This document shows, piece by piece, positions 55,548 to 64,000 of a stretch of DNA of 64,000 nt. The notes under the pieces were generated by a model. The model did no database searches. It saw nothing but the letters and a program-made list of their open reading frames with translations, and was not told the origin of the DNA. A program made the position numbers and the translations under genes. This stretch comes from Sphingomonas abaci (lineage in GTDB: Bacteria; Pseudomonadota; Alphaproteobacteria; Sphingomonadales; Sphingomonadaceae). Position 1 is the stretch's first letter. Each line of letters opens with the position of its first letter. The stretch covers positions 62,001-126,000 of the forward strand of contig NZ_JACHNY010000001.1 of the NCBI RefSeq assembly GCF_014199625.1, in the 5' to 3' direction.

Positions 55548-57434
55548 ATGTCCGATACAGGCGCGCAACCGGCCGCGATGACCGTGGCTCTCCACCCTCT
55601 TCCGCAACCCCTGCCAGATCCGCCCGGCATCCCGGAACCCGTGGACGTTCTCTATCCAGGAACGCTGCACGTCGTGGTGGATGCGACGGACGTGGTCCGT
55701 GGCATCTTCCGGATCCGCGAAACGATACCGGTCGCAGCGGCCGGAGAATTGGTGCTGCTCTATCCGAAGTGGCTCCCCGGCTTCCATGCGCCCCAGGCGC
55801 CGATCGAACTGTTCGCCGGCCTTCGGGTGACGGCGGGTGACAGGGCGCTACGCTGGAAACGGCATCCGGTCACCGTCAACGCCTTCACGATCGACGTGCC
55901 GCCAGACAGCGACACGATCATTGCGGAATTCCAGTTCCTCTCCCCCACCGACCCGTCGCAGGGACGAGTGCTCTGCTCCGCCGATATGCTGTGCCTGCCC
56001 TGGCACACAACGGTTCTCTATCCCGCCGGCCACTTCGCCCGACGCATCATGGTGGATGCGGAATTGCGTCTGCCGCAGGGCTGGAAGGCCGCGTGCGCCT
56101 TGGAGATGCGGACGCAGGACGCGGGCAGCATCACCGTCGAACGCACCAGCTTGGACGTGCTGGTCGACTCGCCGGTTCTGGCCGGCCGTCACGTCCGCCG
56201 TGTAGCGATAAGCGACCGGGTGGCCCTGACCATCGTTGCCGATCAGCCCCATTTCCTGGAGGCCAGCGACGCGCAGCTTGCACGACATCGCGCCGTGGTG
56301 GAGCAGGCCGACCGGCTGTTCCGCTCGCAACCATTCGACCGGTTCGAGATGCTGCTGGGGCTCAGCGATAACCTGACCGGGGTCGGGATCGAACATCATC
56401 GATCGTTCGAGGCGATCAGCCTGCCGGACTATTTCACCGGCTGGGAGGCCAATTTCGCCCGACGCGACACGATCCCACATGAATATGTGCATAGCTGGAA
56501 CGGCAAGCACCGACGCGGTCAGGACTCCTGGACGCCCTGCTTCGAAAAGCCGATCCGCAACAGCCTGATGTGGGTCTATGAAGGCCTGACCCAATATTGG
56601 ACCTATGTGCTGTGCGCTCGGTCCGGGCTATGGACGACGGAGCAGACGCTTCAAGCTCTGGCCTTCACTGCGGCGCGCTACGATGTCCGGCCGGGCAGCC
56701 GCTGGCGGCCCACCATCGACACGACGCGTGACCCGATCATCGCCGCGCGGGCCCCGCTGCCTTGGCCGAGCTGGCAAAGGAGCGAGGATTATTACGCGGA
56801 GGGCGCGTTGCTCTGGCTTGACGTCGATACGCGTCTGCGGGCCGCGTCGAAGGGTGTCGTGTCGCTCGATGACTTTGCCCGCCGTTTCTTTGCCGCGGTG
56901 CCGGGCGATTGGTCGACCCACACCTATGCCGCCGAGGAGATCGTCGAGACGCTCGGCGCCCTGGTTCCGTTCGACTGGCACGGCTTCCTGACGGAGCAGC
57001 TCACGACCACCCATGCGGGCGCGCCCCTCGACGGCTTGGCGCGGGGCGGCTACCGACTGGTCTATCGCGACTGGCCGAGCGACTATCAGCAATCGTTCGA
57101 GCGGGTGTTCGACATCACCGACCTGAGCCATGCCATCGGCTTGATCGTACAGCCTGATGGCAAGGTGGCGGACGTGTTGTGGGACGGGCCGGCATTCGAC
57201 GCCGGGGTCACGGCAGGATCGCGGATCGTGGCGATCAACGACCGGGCCTTTTCCATCGCACTGCTCTGTCAAGCGGTGCGTGAAGGCGCCACCGAATTGA
57301 CGCTCCGCACCGGCACAAGGGTCCGTCGCGCCGCGCTCGCCGCGACGCAGGGTTTGCGCTTCCCCCATCTGGAACCGACCAGTCAGGATGTCAGGCTGCT
57401 GGACGCGATCCTGCGTGCAGTGCCTTATCCCTAG
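55548..57434 (+). CDS. M61 family metallopeptidase (glycyl-aminopeptidase-like) with PDZ domain
   Basis: A 628-residue zinc peptidase. The ATG at 55548 (MSDTGAQPAAMTVALHPLPQ) was chosen because the protein's first domain begins there, although the frame is open to 54954. There is no obvious signal peptide. The beta-rich N-domain (GELVLLYPKWLPGFHAPQAP) precedes the thermolysin-like domain with HEYVHSWNGKHRR (zinc ligands His311, His315) and the third ligand Glu345 in WVYEGLTQYW. The C-terminal PDZ domain spans ~545-610 (VLWDGPAFDAGVTAGSRIVA). M61 enzymes cleave N-terminal Gly or Ala. Most relatives are exported; this one seems cytoplasmic unless the true start differs. Confidence 0.9.
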   Translation: MSDTGAQPAAMTVALHPLPQPLPDPPGIPEPVDVLYPGTLHVVVDATDVVRGIFRIRETIPVAAAGELVLLYPKWLPGFHAPQAPIELFAGLRVTAGDRALRWKRHPVTVNAFTIDVPPDSDTIIAEFQFLSPTDPSQGRVLCSADMLCLPWHTTVLYPAGHFARRIMVDAELRLPQGWKAACALEMRTQDAGSITVERTSLDVLVDSPVLAGRHVRRVAISDRVALTIVADQPHFLEASDAQLARHRAVVEQADRLFRSQPFDRFEMLLGLSDNLTGVGIEHHRSFEAISLPDYFTGWEANFARRDTIPHEYVHSWNGKHRRGQDSWTPCFEKPIRNSLMWVYEGLTQYWTYVLCARSGLWTTEQTLQALAFTAARYDVRPGSRWRPTIDTTRDPIIAARAPLPWPSWQRSEDYYAEGALLWLDVDTRLRAASKGVVSLDDFARRFFAAVPGDWSTHTYAAEEIVETLGALVPFDWHGFLTEQLTTTHAGAPLDGLARGGYRLVYRDWPSDYQQSFERVFDITDLSHAIGLIVQPDGKVADVLWDGPAFDAGVTAGSRIVAINDRAFSIALLCQAVREGATELTLRTGTRVRRAALAATQGLRFPHLEPTSQDVRLLDAILRAVPYP

Positions 57435-57436
57435 CT

Positions 57437-57636
57437 CCAGCGCGGCTTCTGATCAGGTGGGATCATCGGCACGGCGGCGATCGCGGTGCGAGGGAGGGCG
57501 CGCGGAGGGAGCATTGCCCGAACAAAGTAACCGGCAGGCAACGCCGCCCCGGATCGAACGCGCCCCGCCCCGCCCCGCCCGCCCCTTTCAACCGCAGCGC
57601 GACGACGGCGGTTCAACCTGATCAAAACCGCTCTGG
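57437..57636. repeat. 200-bp intergenic element with terminal inverted repeats, copy B
   Basis: The element starts two bases after the M61 stop codon. Its left end CCAGCGCGGCTTCTGATCAG and the reverse complement of its right end (CCAGAGCGGTTTTGATCAGG) are near-identical inverted repeats of about 27 bp. The left 117 bp align to copy A at 7446-7562. The interior includes a CGCCCCGCCCCGCCC run. It encodes no protein. Size, ends and dispersal fit a non-autonomous (MITE-like) or BIME/REP-type element. Confidence 0.65.
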
Positions 57637-57730
57637 AATGTCCGCCTCGCGCAGGATGTCGGCCAGCCGCCGCCCGGCGAGGCACCCCGTCACAGGGAAG
57701 TCCGTTCAGACAGGCCGCCTGGCGAGTTCC

Positions 57731-58032
57731 CTAGTCGGGGATCACGCGGCCGGTCGCCCGCGTCACACGCTCGATAGTGATGGGCTTCTCGAACCGGTCC
57801 ACCTGCGCGAAGCGCGGCGGGTACGACCATCTCGCCACGCAAATCCACGCCGGGAATGGCTGCCGTCGACAGGCACATCGACCTTGATGACGGTAGTCGC
57901 GCCCGCAAGCATGCCGAGCGGCTGCACGACCGTCGCGCCGGCATCGGTAAGTGCGGTTGCGAGTGCGTGGGCGAGCACATGCTCGTCCTCGACGGTAAGC
58001 ATGCGGCAACCGCAAAGCGTCTGATCGGGCAT
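57731..58032 (-). pseudogene. Decayed response regulator receiver (partner of the HWE kinase)
   Basis: The 5' end on the minus strand (ATG at 58032) reads MPDQTLCGCRMLTVEDEHVL, a normal receiver start with the acidic cluster VEDE. After about 50 residues, the homologous continuation AAIPGVDLRGEMVVPAALRA, which includes the phospho-Asp position, is in a different frame. The end of the domain, RFEKPITIERVTRATGRVI with the conserved Lys-Pro, is in a third frame. The stretch between them that should hold strand 4 is missing. So there are two frame changes and an internal deletion. It begins next to the kinase stop, as in intact kinase-receiver pairs. Confidence 0.7.
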
Positions 58033-58034
58033 GA

Positions 58035-60513
58035 TCAAACCCCTTCAGCAGGCGCAGCAGAGACGGGAATGGAAATGGTGCAATGGACACCGTCCGGTCC
58101 GAGCACGTAGCGGGTCTGGGCACCCAATTGATAAGGCAGGGCCTTCTCGATCAATTCGCGGCCCTGGCCGCTGCCGCTGGGCCGGGATCCGAACGGAGGC
58201 ATCGCCACGCCGCTCTCCCGCCAGTCGACATGAAGACGGGGGCCGCCAGCGTCTTCATCCGACACGAGACGCCAGGTCACCGCCAGTCGCCCGTCAGCCT
58301 GCCCCAGCGCCCCGTATTTGACCGCGTTCGTGGCCAATTCGTGCAGCGCCATCGCGAGCGTCTGCACCATGGAGGAGCGAAGGCGCACGCCTTTCGGCCC
58401 CTCCAGACGGACCCGATTGCCACCATTGCCCATGGCGGCCAATTCAGTCTCGACCAATTCGTCAAAGGTGACCCGGTCATGCTCGTTCAACCGGGACAAG
58501 AGGCCCTGCACACGCGACAGCGCCTGCAGCCGGTCGCGGAAGTCGGAAAGGTCGACGCTGGTCCGCGCCGTCTTGTCGGCCATGGAGCGGACCACGCCCA
58601 TGATGTTGCGCGTTCGGTGCTGGAGTTCGGCGACGAGCACCTGTTGACGCTCCTGAAGGCTGCGCAGATCGTCCACGTCCGTCGAGGTGCCGAGCCATTC
58701 TATGATCCCGCCCGCCCCGTCGCGGATCGGGGTCGCCCGCGTCTGGAACCACCGGTACTGACCCGGCTGATGCGCGGCGATGCGATAGTCCGCCTCGAAA
58801 CGTCCCTGGTTCAAAGCCTGTGACCATGCTGCCCGAGCCGCGTCGCGGTCGTCTCGATGGATGCATTCGAGCCAGCCCCAGCCGCGACTATCCTTTTCGC
58901 TCTGGCCGGTGAACTCGGTCCATTGCGGGCTTGCCCAGGTCCACTGGCCGGTTTGGCTGGCCCGCCATACCAATTGCGGCACGCCTTCGATCAACGCTCT
59001 CTGGCGTTCCTCGCTATCGCGCAACGCCGTTTCGCCACGCAGCCGCTCCGCCGCTTCCCAGGTCCGTTCCGTCACGTCTTCGACCAGGGCTATCTCGGCA
59101 TGCGTCCAGCCACGCGGTAGGGTGCTGACGACGCCGAGCGCGAAGAGCGGATTGCCGTCCCGACGCAACGGCCGCGACAATAGCGCACCCACCCCCATGG
59201 AGGCGAGGGCGACCTTGTCGGCGTCGGTGAGGACGGCGTCACGCGCCGTGTCCTCGAAGACCAAGGTCCTCTCGAAGGTCTGCCGCCCAGCTTCCGGAAA
59301 ATCCGAAAAGCGGAGCGTGGTCGGCAGCGGCGTCAATCCGGGCGCGCGTACCTCATAGACGACGTTGGTCAGATCGGCGGCCGGATTGTGCCTGGTCGCA
59401 TAGGCCCGGTCGACCCGCAACTCGTCGGCAAGCATTTGGACGGCGCGGGCGATGAGCGCCGCTTCCGTCCGCTCCGAACGCACCGCGTCGGTGAAGCGGA
59501 GCAGAAATGCCTGCCGCTCCTCGCTGGCCTGGAGCTCCGCGTCCGTGCGCTTGCGCTCGCTTATATCACTGTAGAGTACGGCAAAACGGTCCCCGCCGCG
59601 CGGAAAGGCGTTGATGCGGAGCCAGCGGTCGACATGGGAGAAATAATGTTCCTCGACGACCGACTGCCCGCTCTCGACGACGCGTGCATAGGTCTCGACG
59701 TACCAGGCGCTGCGGTTGGGGAACACTTCCTTGGCAAGCCGTCCTCGCAATGTCTCGGGCTTGATGCCAGCGTGCCGCACCACGGCCGGATTCACTTCGA
59801 CATAGCGAAAATCCACCGCATGTCCGACCGCGTCTCGCACGAGTTCGCAAAGCGCGAACCCCTCGTCCATCTCTTCGAACAGCGAACGAAACCTCTCCTC
59901 GCTCTCGCCGAGCGACGACCGTTCGGCGGCGGCTTCGTCGAGGGCCGAGATCATCTGGTACGCGGCCGCGGAAAACCGGGCCAGGCTCTGCAGGACACGC
60001 GCATCTTCGGCATCGAACCGCCCCTCGGGCGTGTGCTTGACTGCCCAGAGCGTCCCGGCGGCCTTGCCCTTCACATGCCAGGGCGCGAGCAGGTTCTCGT
60101 AGATGCGTGGCTCGACGCTGCGGAGAGCGGGAAAGAACCGCTCCGCTTCCTTGAACAACAGGACGCAGTCCCGTTCGATCACTGTCCCGCACGGGCTCGC
60201 CTCGGTGGGCACGGTGCCATGAAGGTGCGGCGCAAACGCGCCGGCGGCGGCGTGCCAGCGGAGCTCGTCGGTTGCCCCCTGGGGCTCCAGGATGCTGATG
60301 CCAGCGGACTCCGCATGACACAACTCCATGGCCAGCTCGGCGCATTTCTGCAGCACCCCGGCGGGATTGGTCGCCATTTCCTGGGCCAGAAGTCCGAGCG
60401 CGTGGCTCTCTCTTTCATGGTTTTTCGCGCGGGCGGGTCGGTTCGCCAGTTCGGCCGTGATCAGGACGTCATCGACCTTCGCGGGGGGGGACTGGAATGA
60501 CGGTGCTGGTCAT
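58035..60513 (-). CDS. HWE family sensor histidine kinase (GAF-PAS-GAF-PAS), 5' frameshift at an 8-G run
   Basis: From ATG 60377 the frame gives 780 residues, but conserved coding continues upstream without a start in that frame (VDDVLITAELANRPARAK, NHERESHALGLLAQE). It joins an ATG at 60513 (MTSTVIPVPP, with AGGA upstream) only if the run of eight G at 60483-60490 is one base shorter. Domains: GAF ~10-140 (AGISILEPQG), PAS ~160-275, GAF ~300-440, PAS ~455-580, then HisKA_2/HWE with AELQHRTRNIMGVV and an HATPase with HELATNAVKYGAL and DWRESG, the W-x-E of the HWE class. It is followed directly by a broken receiver gene. The run is either a real mutation, a slippage switch or a sequencing error. 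Confidence 0.85.
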
Positions 60514-60716
60514 TGCCGCATCCTAGAACCGCTCGAAACCCTGCGGAATACCCAGAAGATCATGAATCCAAACGAGAATAGACGCGACCGGACGCGCCGG
60601 CTCGCGATGCGCCGGGGTCACGGCGCCCTCGCCCCGGCCAGCCCCGGCGCGATCCGGTCATCGGGCCGCCGGCCATCACCGCCCTTCGGACGAACGGCTG
60701 GCGAGCCCGACCGGCC

Positions 60717-62498
60717 CTACGTCCCGCGACCGGCATATCGGGTCAGCGTCTGGCGGATGCTGCCCGGCCGGGCGGCGTCTCCCGCTTCGTTGACCGGATG
60801 CGCGATCGTCCCCTTGCCGCCGCCCAGCGAGATCGTGGTCACATGGGATATGCGCACGCCCGGCGTGTCGGGCACCTCCACCGCGCTGGCAAGCACGATC
60901 GACGGATCGGCGGTGAAATTGGCATAGACCCCCACGCCCACCGCTTCGTGCCGGCAGACGTGATCGGCGACCTTATAGGCCGCCCATCCGCGCGGCGAGT
61001 CCGCCCGCCAGGCACGCTGGCTGGGCGGATCGTACGGCAGTTCGTTCTGATAGAAGAAGGTCCGCCCATCCTCGCCGTTCCATAGCGTCTGCCAACCCTG
61101 GAAATGCTCGACGAACAGGCCGTAGCAGGTGAGGTGGTCGCCATTGACGACCAGGCCGTGGGTCGCCCGGCTCTCGTCCCAGCCGACATGGACCCGGCCG
61201 CTGTCGCGATCGCCATGGTCGGCGCGCCAAATCCAGAGGTGGTCGCCGATGACGTGGTGGCTGTTGATCTCCAGGCAGGTTGCGGCATTCCCTATGGCTG
61301 CCCCGCCGACGCGGAAGAAGAGGTCGGCGAGCAGCGTCGGATTGGCCCGATGATCGCCATCCGCACCGCGTGGCCCGACCTGCGCCAGCATCGGCGAGGC
61401 CTGCGGCCCCGCATCGATCAGCAGTCCGGCGATCGTCACCCCGGGCACGTCGGCGATCGTCAGCGCCGCCGATCCGCCCTCGGCCAGCAAGGTCGCCAGT
61501 CCCAGGCCAAGCACAACCGTATCGGCCCGCAGCACCCGTAGCGGCTCGCGCAGCCGGTATATGCCCGGCGTAAGCAGGAGATGTCGGCCGGCCGCGAGCG
61601 CGCGATTGATCGTCGCGACCGGCGTCGTCGGATCGGCGATCAGCACCTCGTTGAGGGGCAGGTGGCGTCCGGCAGGGGGCTGGTCCCACGACACGCCCGC
61701 CACGTCGCGCCGCAGCGCGGGGACGAAGATGGTCCATGCGCCCCCCGGCCCGACGCACAGGAACGGCTTCTCGCGGATCACCGGAACGGTCCCCAGCGTC
61801 GTATAGGGCGGTGTCGGGAAGCGCGACGCGGGGGCGCCCGCGACGCCCATGAACATCATGTTCCAGTTCGATCCTTCCCAGCCACCCATATGGCTGTTGC
61901 GGGTGAACCATTGCTGCTGCGTGCCGGACCGGATCGTGCCGTCGACCCGGCAGTCCGCCATGAAGCCGCCGCTCGACCAGCCGCCATCGTCCAGCGCCAG
62001 GTCGCCAGCCAGGTGGATACGGCGATACGGAGCCGCTTGCGACACGGCCCAGCGATCAGCGCCATCGGGCGGGCGTATCGTCAGGTTCTCCGCGCCGCGC
62101 CAGAAATTGACCAGGGCCATGCCGTTCGCCCAATCCGCCTCGGCATGGACATGGCCGGTCACGGTCACGTCGCCCGGCCTGGCGCCCATCCCCGCGACCT
62201 GGGTGAAGAAGCCGACATTGATGTCGAGTCGATGGTTGCCTGGCTTGAGCAGGATCGCACGGCGCCTGTCGGTGAAATGCGCGCGTTCCTGCTCCTTGAA
62301 CCAGCGGGCGATGATCGCCTGCGCACCCGGCGCGCCGGGATCGACGACGAGGACGTTGGGCCCCAGATCGGGATCGCGGCCGGCTGCGACCGGCGTCGAT
62401 CGGGCGACCGCACCGATCCCGATCGCGGCCATGCCGGCGACCATCCCGCGACGCGTCGTCGTCTTCATCCCGGCCTCTCCTGCGTCGCGCCGCCGCAT
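60717..62498 (-). CDS. Tat-exported right-handed beta-helix protein (GH55/pectate-lyase-like)
   Basis: A 593-residue protein. The ATG at 62498 has AAGGAGG 8 bases upstream; a second ATG at 62468 (MKTTTRRGMVAG, preceded by GGAGAGG) is possible. TTRRGMVAGMAAIGIGAVA is a twin-arginine signal. The mature protein resembles a family with a tandem beta-helix: NVLVVDPGAPGAQAIIARWF, VAGMGARPGDVTVTG, AENLTIRPPDGADRWAVSQA, PPYTTLGTVPVIREKPFL and TPGIYRLREPLRVL. Relatives in Streptomyces are often misnamed adenylyl cyclase or discoidin proteins; the fold suggests a polysaccharide hydrolase or lyase. It is divergent from a serine hydrolase gene and shares an operator-like palindrome with it. Confidence 0.8.
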   Translation of the reverse strand: MRRRDAGEAGMKTTTRRGMVAGMAAIGIGAVARSTPVAAGRDPDLGPNVLVVDPGAPGAQAIIARWFKEQERAHFTDRRRAILLKPGNHRLDINVGFFTQVAGMGARPGDVTVTGHVHAEADWANGMALVNFWRGAENLTIRPPDGADRWAVSQAAPYRRIHLAGDLALDDGGWSSGGFMADCRVDGTIRSGTQQQWFTRNSHMGGWEGSNWNMMFMGVAGAPASRFPTPPYTTLGTVPVIREKPFLCVGPGGAWTIFVPALRRDVAGVSWDQPPAGRHLPLNEVLIADPTTPVATINRALAAGRHLLLTPGIYRLREPLRVLRADTVVLGLGLATLLAEGGSAALTIADVPGVTIAGLLIDAGPQASPMLAQVGPRGADGDHRANPTLLADLFFRVGGAAIGNAATCLEINSHHVIGDHLWIWRADHGDRDSGRVHVGWDESRATHGLVVNGDHLTCYGLFVEHFQGWQTLWNGEDGRTFFYQNELPYDPPSQRAWRADSPRGWAAYKVADHVCRHEAVGVGVYANFTADPSIVLASAVEVPDTPGVRISHVTTISLGGGKGTIAHPVNEAGDAARPGSIRQTLTRYAGRGT

Positions 62499-62704
62499 CG
62501 ATGGTCCTCCTTGTCCTGGCCCGATCGCCACGACCATTCTCCGGCGGAGAATGCGAACGCATGACGGGCGCGCGCATACATGCCCCTGTTCCCAGGCGCA
62601 TGCATGGAAAATCGAAGCGCAGCCGTGACGTCGCGGAGACGGTGACGGGCATCCCCGCCGGGCGAGAGGCCGATCGGTGCACGCGAGACGCCTGGCCCGA
62701 CAAG

Positions 62705-62722
62705 TGGCTGGACAACCAGCCA
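62705..62722. promoter_or_regulatory. Palindromic operator between divergent genes
   Basis: TGGCTGG ACAA CCAGCCA is a perfect 7-bp inverted repeat with a 4-base spacer, flanked on both sides by AAGTGG (62702-62707 and 62726-62731). It lies 46 bases before the serine hydrolase start and about 200 before the beta-helix protein start. This is typical of a dimeric repressor such as a GntR- or LacI-type regulator controlling both genes; no such regulator is encoded in the window. Confidence 0.5.
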
Positions 62723-62767
62723 GATAAGTGGATTGCCGTACCGTGGCCGGGATGGAATGATGCCGCG

Positions 62768-64000
62768 ATGCGGATATCAAGCTCAGCCGTCCTCGCCCTC
62801 CTCCTGTCGGTGCCCGCGACCGCACAGATCGTCGCCCAGCCTTCCGCCGGCGCCTATCCGCGCGCCGTGGCGGCGGGCTACAAGGCGGCACTCTACTGCT
62901 CGGGCCTATTCAACGCCGGGCGAACCCCGGCGCAGATCGATGCCGACGAACTGACCGGCATCTATCCCGAATACGACAAGATCGTGCCCACGCTGATCGC
63001 GCGGGTCGACCGCCCGCGCCGATCCGTCGCCGTCACCTTCGATCGCGCGCTGCCGCCGCGATACGCGGTGTGGCGTGACGGTCGCGGCTGCATGACGCTG
63101 CCGATCGGCAGCACGGCACCGGCAGGCGGCGGATCGGCGGCCCTCCCGCCGATTGCGGGCGCGGACCCCCGGCCGTGGCCGCAGGGCGATGCCGGGATCG
63201 CCGCGCGCCCTTCCGCGCGACTGACCGCAGTGGTCGGCAAGGCGTTCGCCGATGGCTATGGCGCCGGCGCCAAGACGGTGGGCGTGATCGTCGTGAAGGA
63301 CGGCACGGTCGTCGCCGAACGTTATGGCAGCGGCTTCGGACCCTATGTGTCGAATCGGACCTGGTCGGTCGGCAAGTCGATCGCCGGAACGCTGATCGGC
63401 CTGGCCGATGCCGGCGCGCTCCAGTCACCCGCCGCCGTGCCGCAGTGGAGCGCCGATGATCCGCGGCGATCGATCACGCTCGACAGCCTTCTGCGCATGG
63501 CGTCGGGCCTGCACAGCGACACCGCCGGCAACCGCACCGACGCGATCTATTTCGGCGGCACCGCCGTGGACGAGCAGGCGGTCTCCTGGCCCCTGGAGGC
63601 GCGGCCTGGCACGCGCTTCCGCTATGCCAACAACGACATCCTCCTGGCGGTCTACGCCACGCGCCAGCGGATCGGCGAAGACCGGTATCGCACATGGCCG
63701 AACGAATTGTTCGGCACGCTCGGCATGGCGCATACGGTCGCCGAGACGGACTGGCGCGGCAACTACGTCCTCTCCAGCCAGGTGTGGTCGACCGCCCGCG
63801 ATCTCGCACGGCTCGGGCTGTTCTGGTCCCAGGACGGGGTCTGGTCGGGCCGACGCCTTTTGCCGGCAGGCTGGATGCGCACCATGACGACGCCCAGCGG
63901 ACCGCAACCGCCAAGCGGGCCCGGCTATGGCGCGACGATGTGGCTGTTCGGCCCGGAACAGGGGCTGCCGGTCGGCAGTTTCGCCGCCCAGGGCAATCGT
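62768..64000 (+). CDS. Beta-lactamase family serine hydrolase, 3' end outside window
   Basis: Read directly from the ATG at 62768; the frame is open to the last base (411 codons). The signal peptide is MRISSSAVLALLLSVPATAQ. An N-terminal region of about 110 residues (GYKAALYCSGLFNAGRTPAQ) precedes the class C beta-lactamase/DD-peptidase fold. Catalytic motifs are TWSVGKSIAG, with Ser200-x-x-Lys203, and the second motif Tyr286-Ala-Asn288 in RYANNDILL. The third (HxG/KTG) box lies beyond the window or near the edge. Members act as esterases, D-aminopeptidases or 6-aminohexanoate-dimer hydrolases more often than true beta-lactamases. No antibiotic resistance claim is made. Confidence 0.88.
   Translation, partial: MRISSSAVLALLLSVPATAQIVAQPSAGAYPRAVAAGYKAALYCSGLFNAGRTPAQIDADELTGIYPEYDKIVPTLIARVDRPRRSVAVTFDRALPPRYAVWRDGRGCMTLPIGSTAPAGGGSAALPPIAGADPRPWPQGDAGIAARPSARLTAVVGKAFADGYGAGAKTVGVIVVKDGTVVAERYGSGFGPYVSNRTWSVGKSIAGTLIGLADAGALQSPAAVPQWSADDPRRSITLDSLLRMASGLHSDTAGNRTDAIYFGGTAVDEQAVSWPLEARPGTRFRYANNDILLAVYATRQRIGEDRYRTWPNELFGTLGMAHTVAETDWRGNYVLSSQVWSTARDLARLGLFWSQDGVWSGRRLLPAGWMRTMTTPSGPQPPSGPGYGATMWLFGPEQGLPVGSFAAQGNR

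Noticed and set aside
57550..57600. CGCCCCGCCCCGCCC run as a tandem-repeat regulatory array
   Set aside because: It lies inside the inverted-repeat element and is short. It is better explained as low-complexity interior sequence.
62768..64000. True class C beta-lactamase conferring drug resistance
   Set aside because: The SxxK and YxN motifs are shared by many esterases and peptidases, the long N-terminal region is atypical, and the third motif is not confirmed inside the window.

Overview
The window reads as a 64 kb stretch of a high-GC alphaproteobacterial chromosome, most likely from a Sphingomonas-type organism (inference). The grounds are the overall protein character, an N-terminally extended TonB-dependent receptor, OprO/P-type porins, HWE/HisKA_2 sensor kinases, many PAS/GGDEF/EAL proteins and dense short operons with ATGA overlaps. 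No rRNA, tRNA, CRISPR array, phage gene or intact insertion sequence was recognised.

0-7.5 kb: a divergent pair of units (a periplasmic cupredoxin-like protein against a DUF3034 barrel plus a truncated globin that carries a signal peptide), a chrB-chrA chromate resistance pair, an orphan sensor kinase, remnants of a LysR-like gene, a secreted esterase-like hydrolase and a VOC protein. 7.4-13.5 kb: a GH92 alpha-mannosidase, two aldo/keto reductases and a beta-hydroxyacid dehydrogenase. 13.5-18.7 kb: three exported hydrolases (amidohydrolase, penicillin-acylase-type Ntn hydrolase, M28 peptidase). 18.7-24.7 kb: an organic-acid uptake block (OprO/P porin, MFS symporter, solute-binding protein, DctA-type carrier, LysR regulator). 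25-34 kb: cyclic-di-GMP and taxis proteins around a GH39 glycosidase; the second GGDEF-EAL gene looks frameshifted at its 5' end.

34-41.7 kb: a stress or redox island with an ion channel, a small membrane protein, two paralogous zinc alcohol dehydrogenases, an SRPBCC protein, a FixK-like Crp regulator and a PAS-PAS-PAS-degenerate receiver-LuxR protein. 41.8-49.3 kb: a tricarboxylate module (TctDE-like two-component system, orphan periplasmic binding protein, OprO/P porin, CitMHS carrier, TerC protein, hydrolase). 49.4-57.4 kb: an ATP-grasp enzyme, a SirB1-family protein, a large TonB receptor ending in a clear terminator, a tiny unknown protein and an M61 peptidase. 57.4-60.5 kb: a 200-bp inverted-repeat-bounded element, a decayed response regulator and an HWE kinase whose true start lies behind a run of eight G. 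60.7-64 kb: a Tat-exported beta-helix protein divergent from a serine hydrolase that runs off the right edge, with a palindrome between them.

The points most worth a second look are the two parallel modules pairing an orphan binding protein and a porin with a secondary carrier instead of an ABC transporter, the FixLJ-K-like arrangement with no kinase, the periplasmic globin/cupredoxin locus, and three apparent frameshifts in signalling genes.
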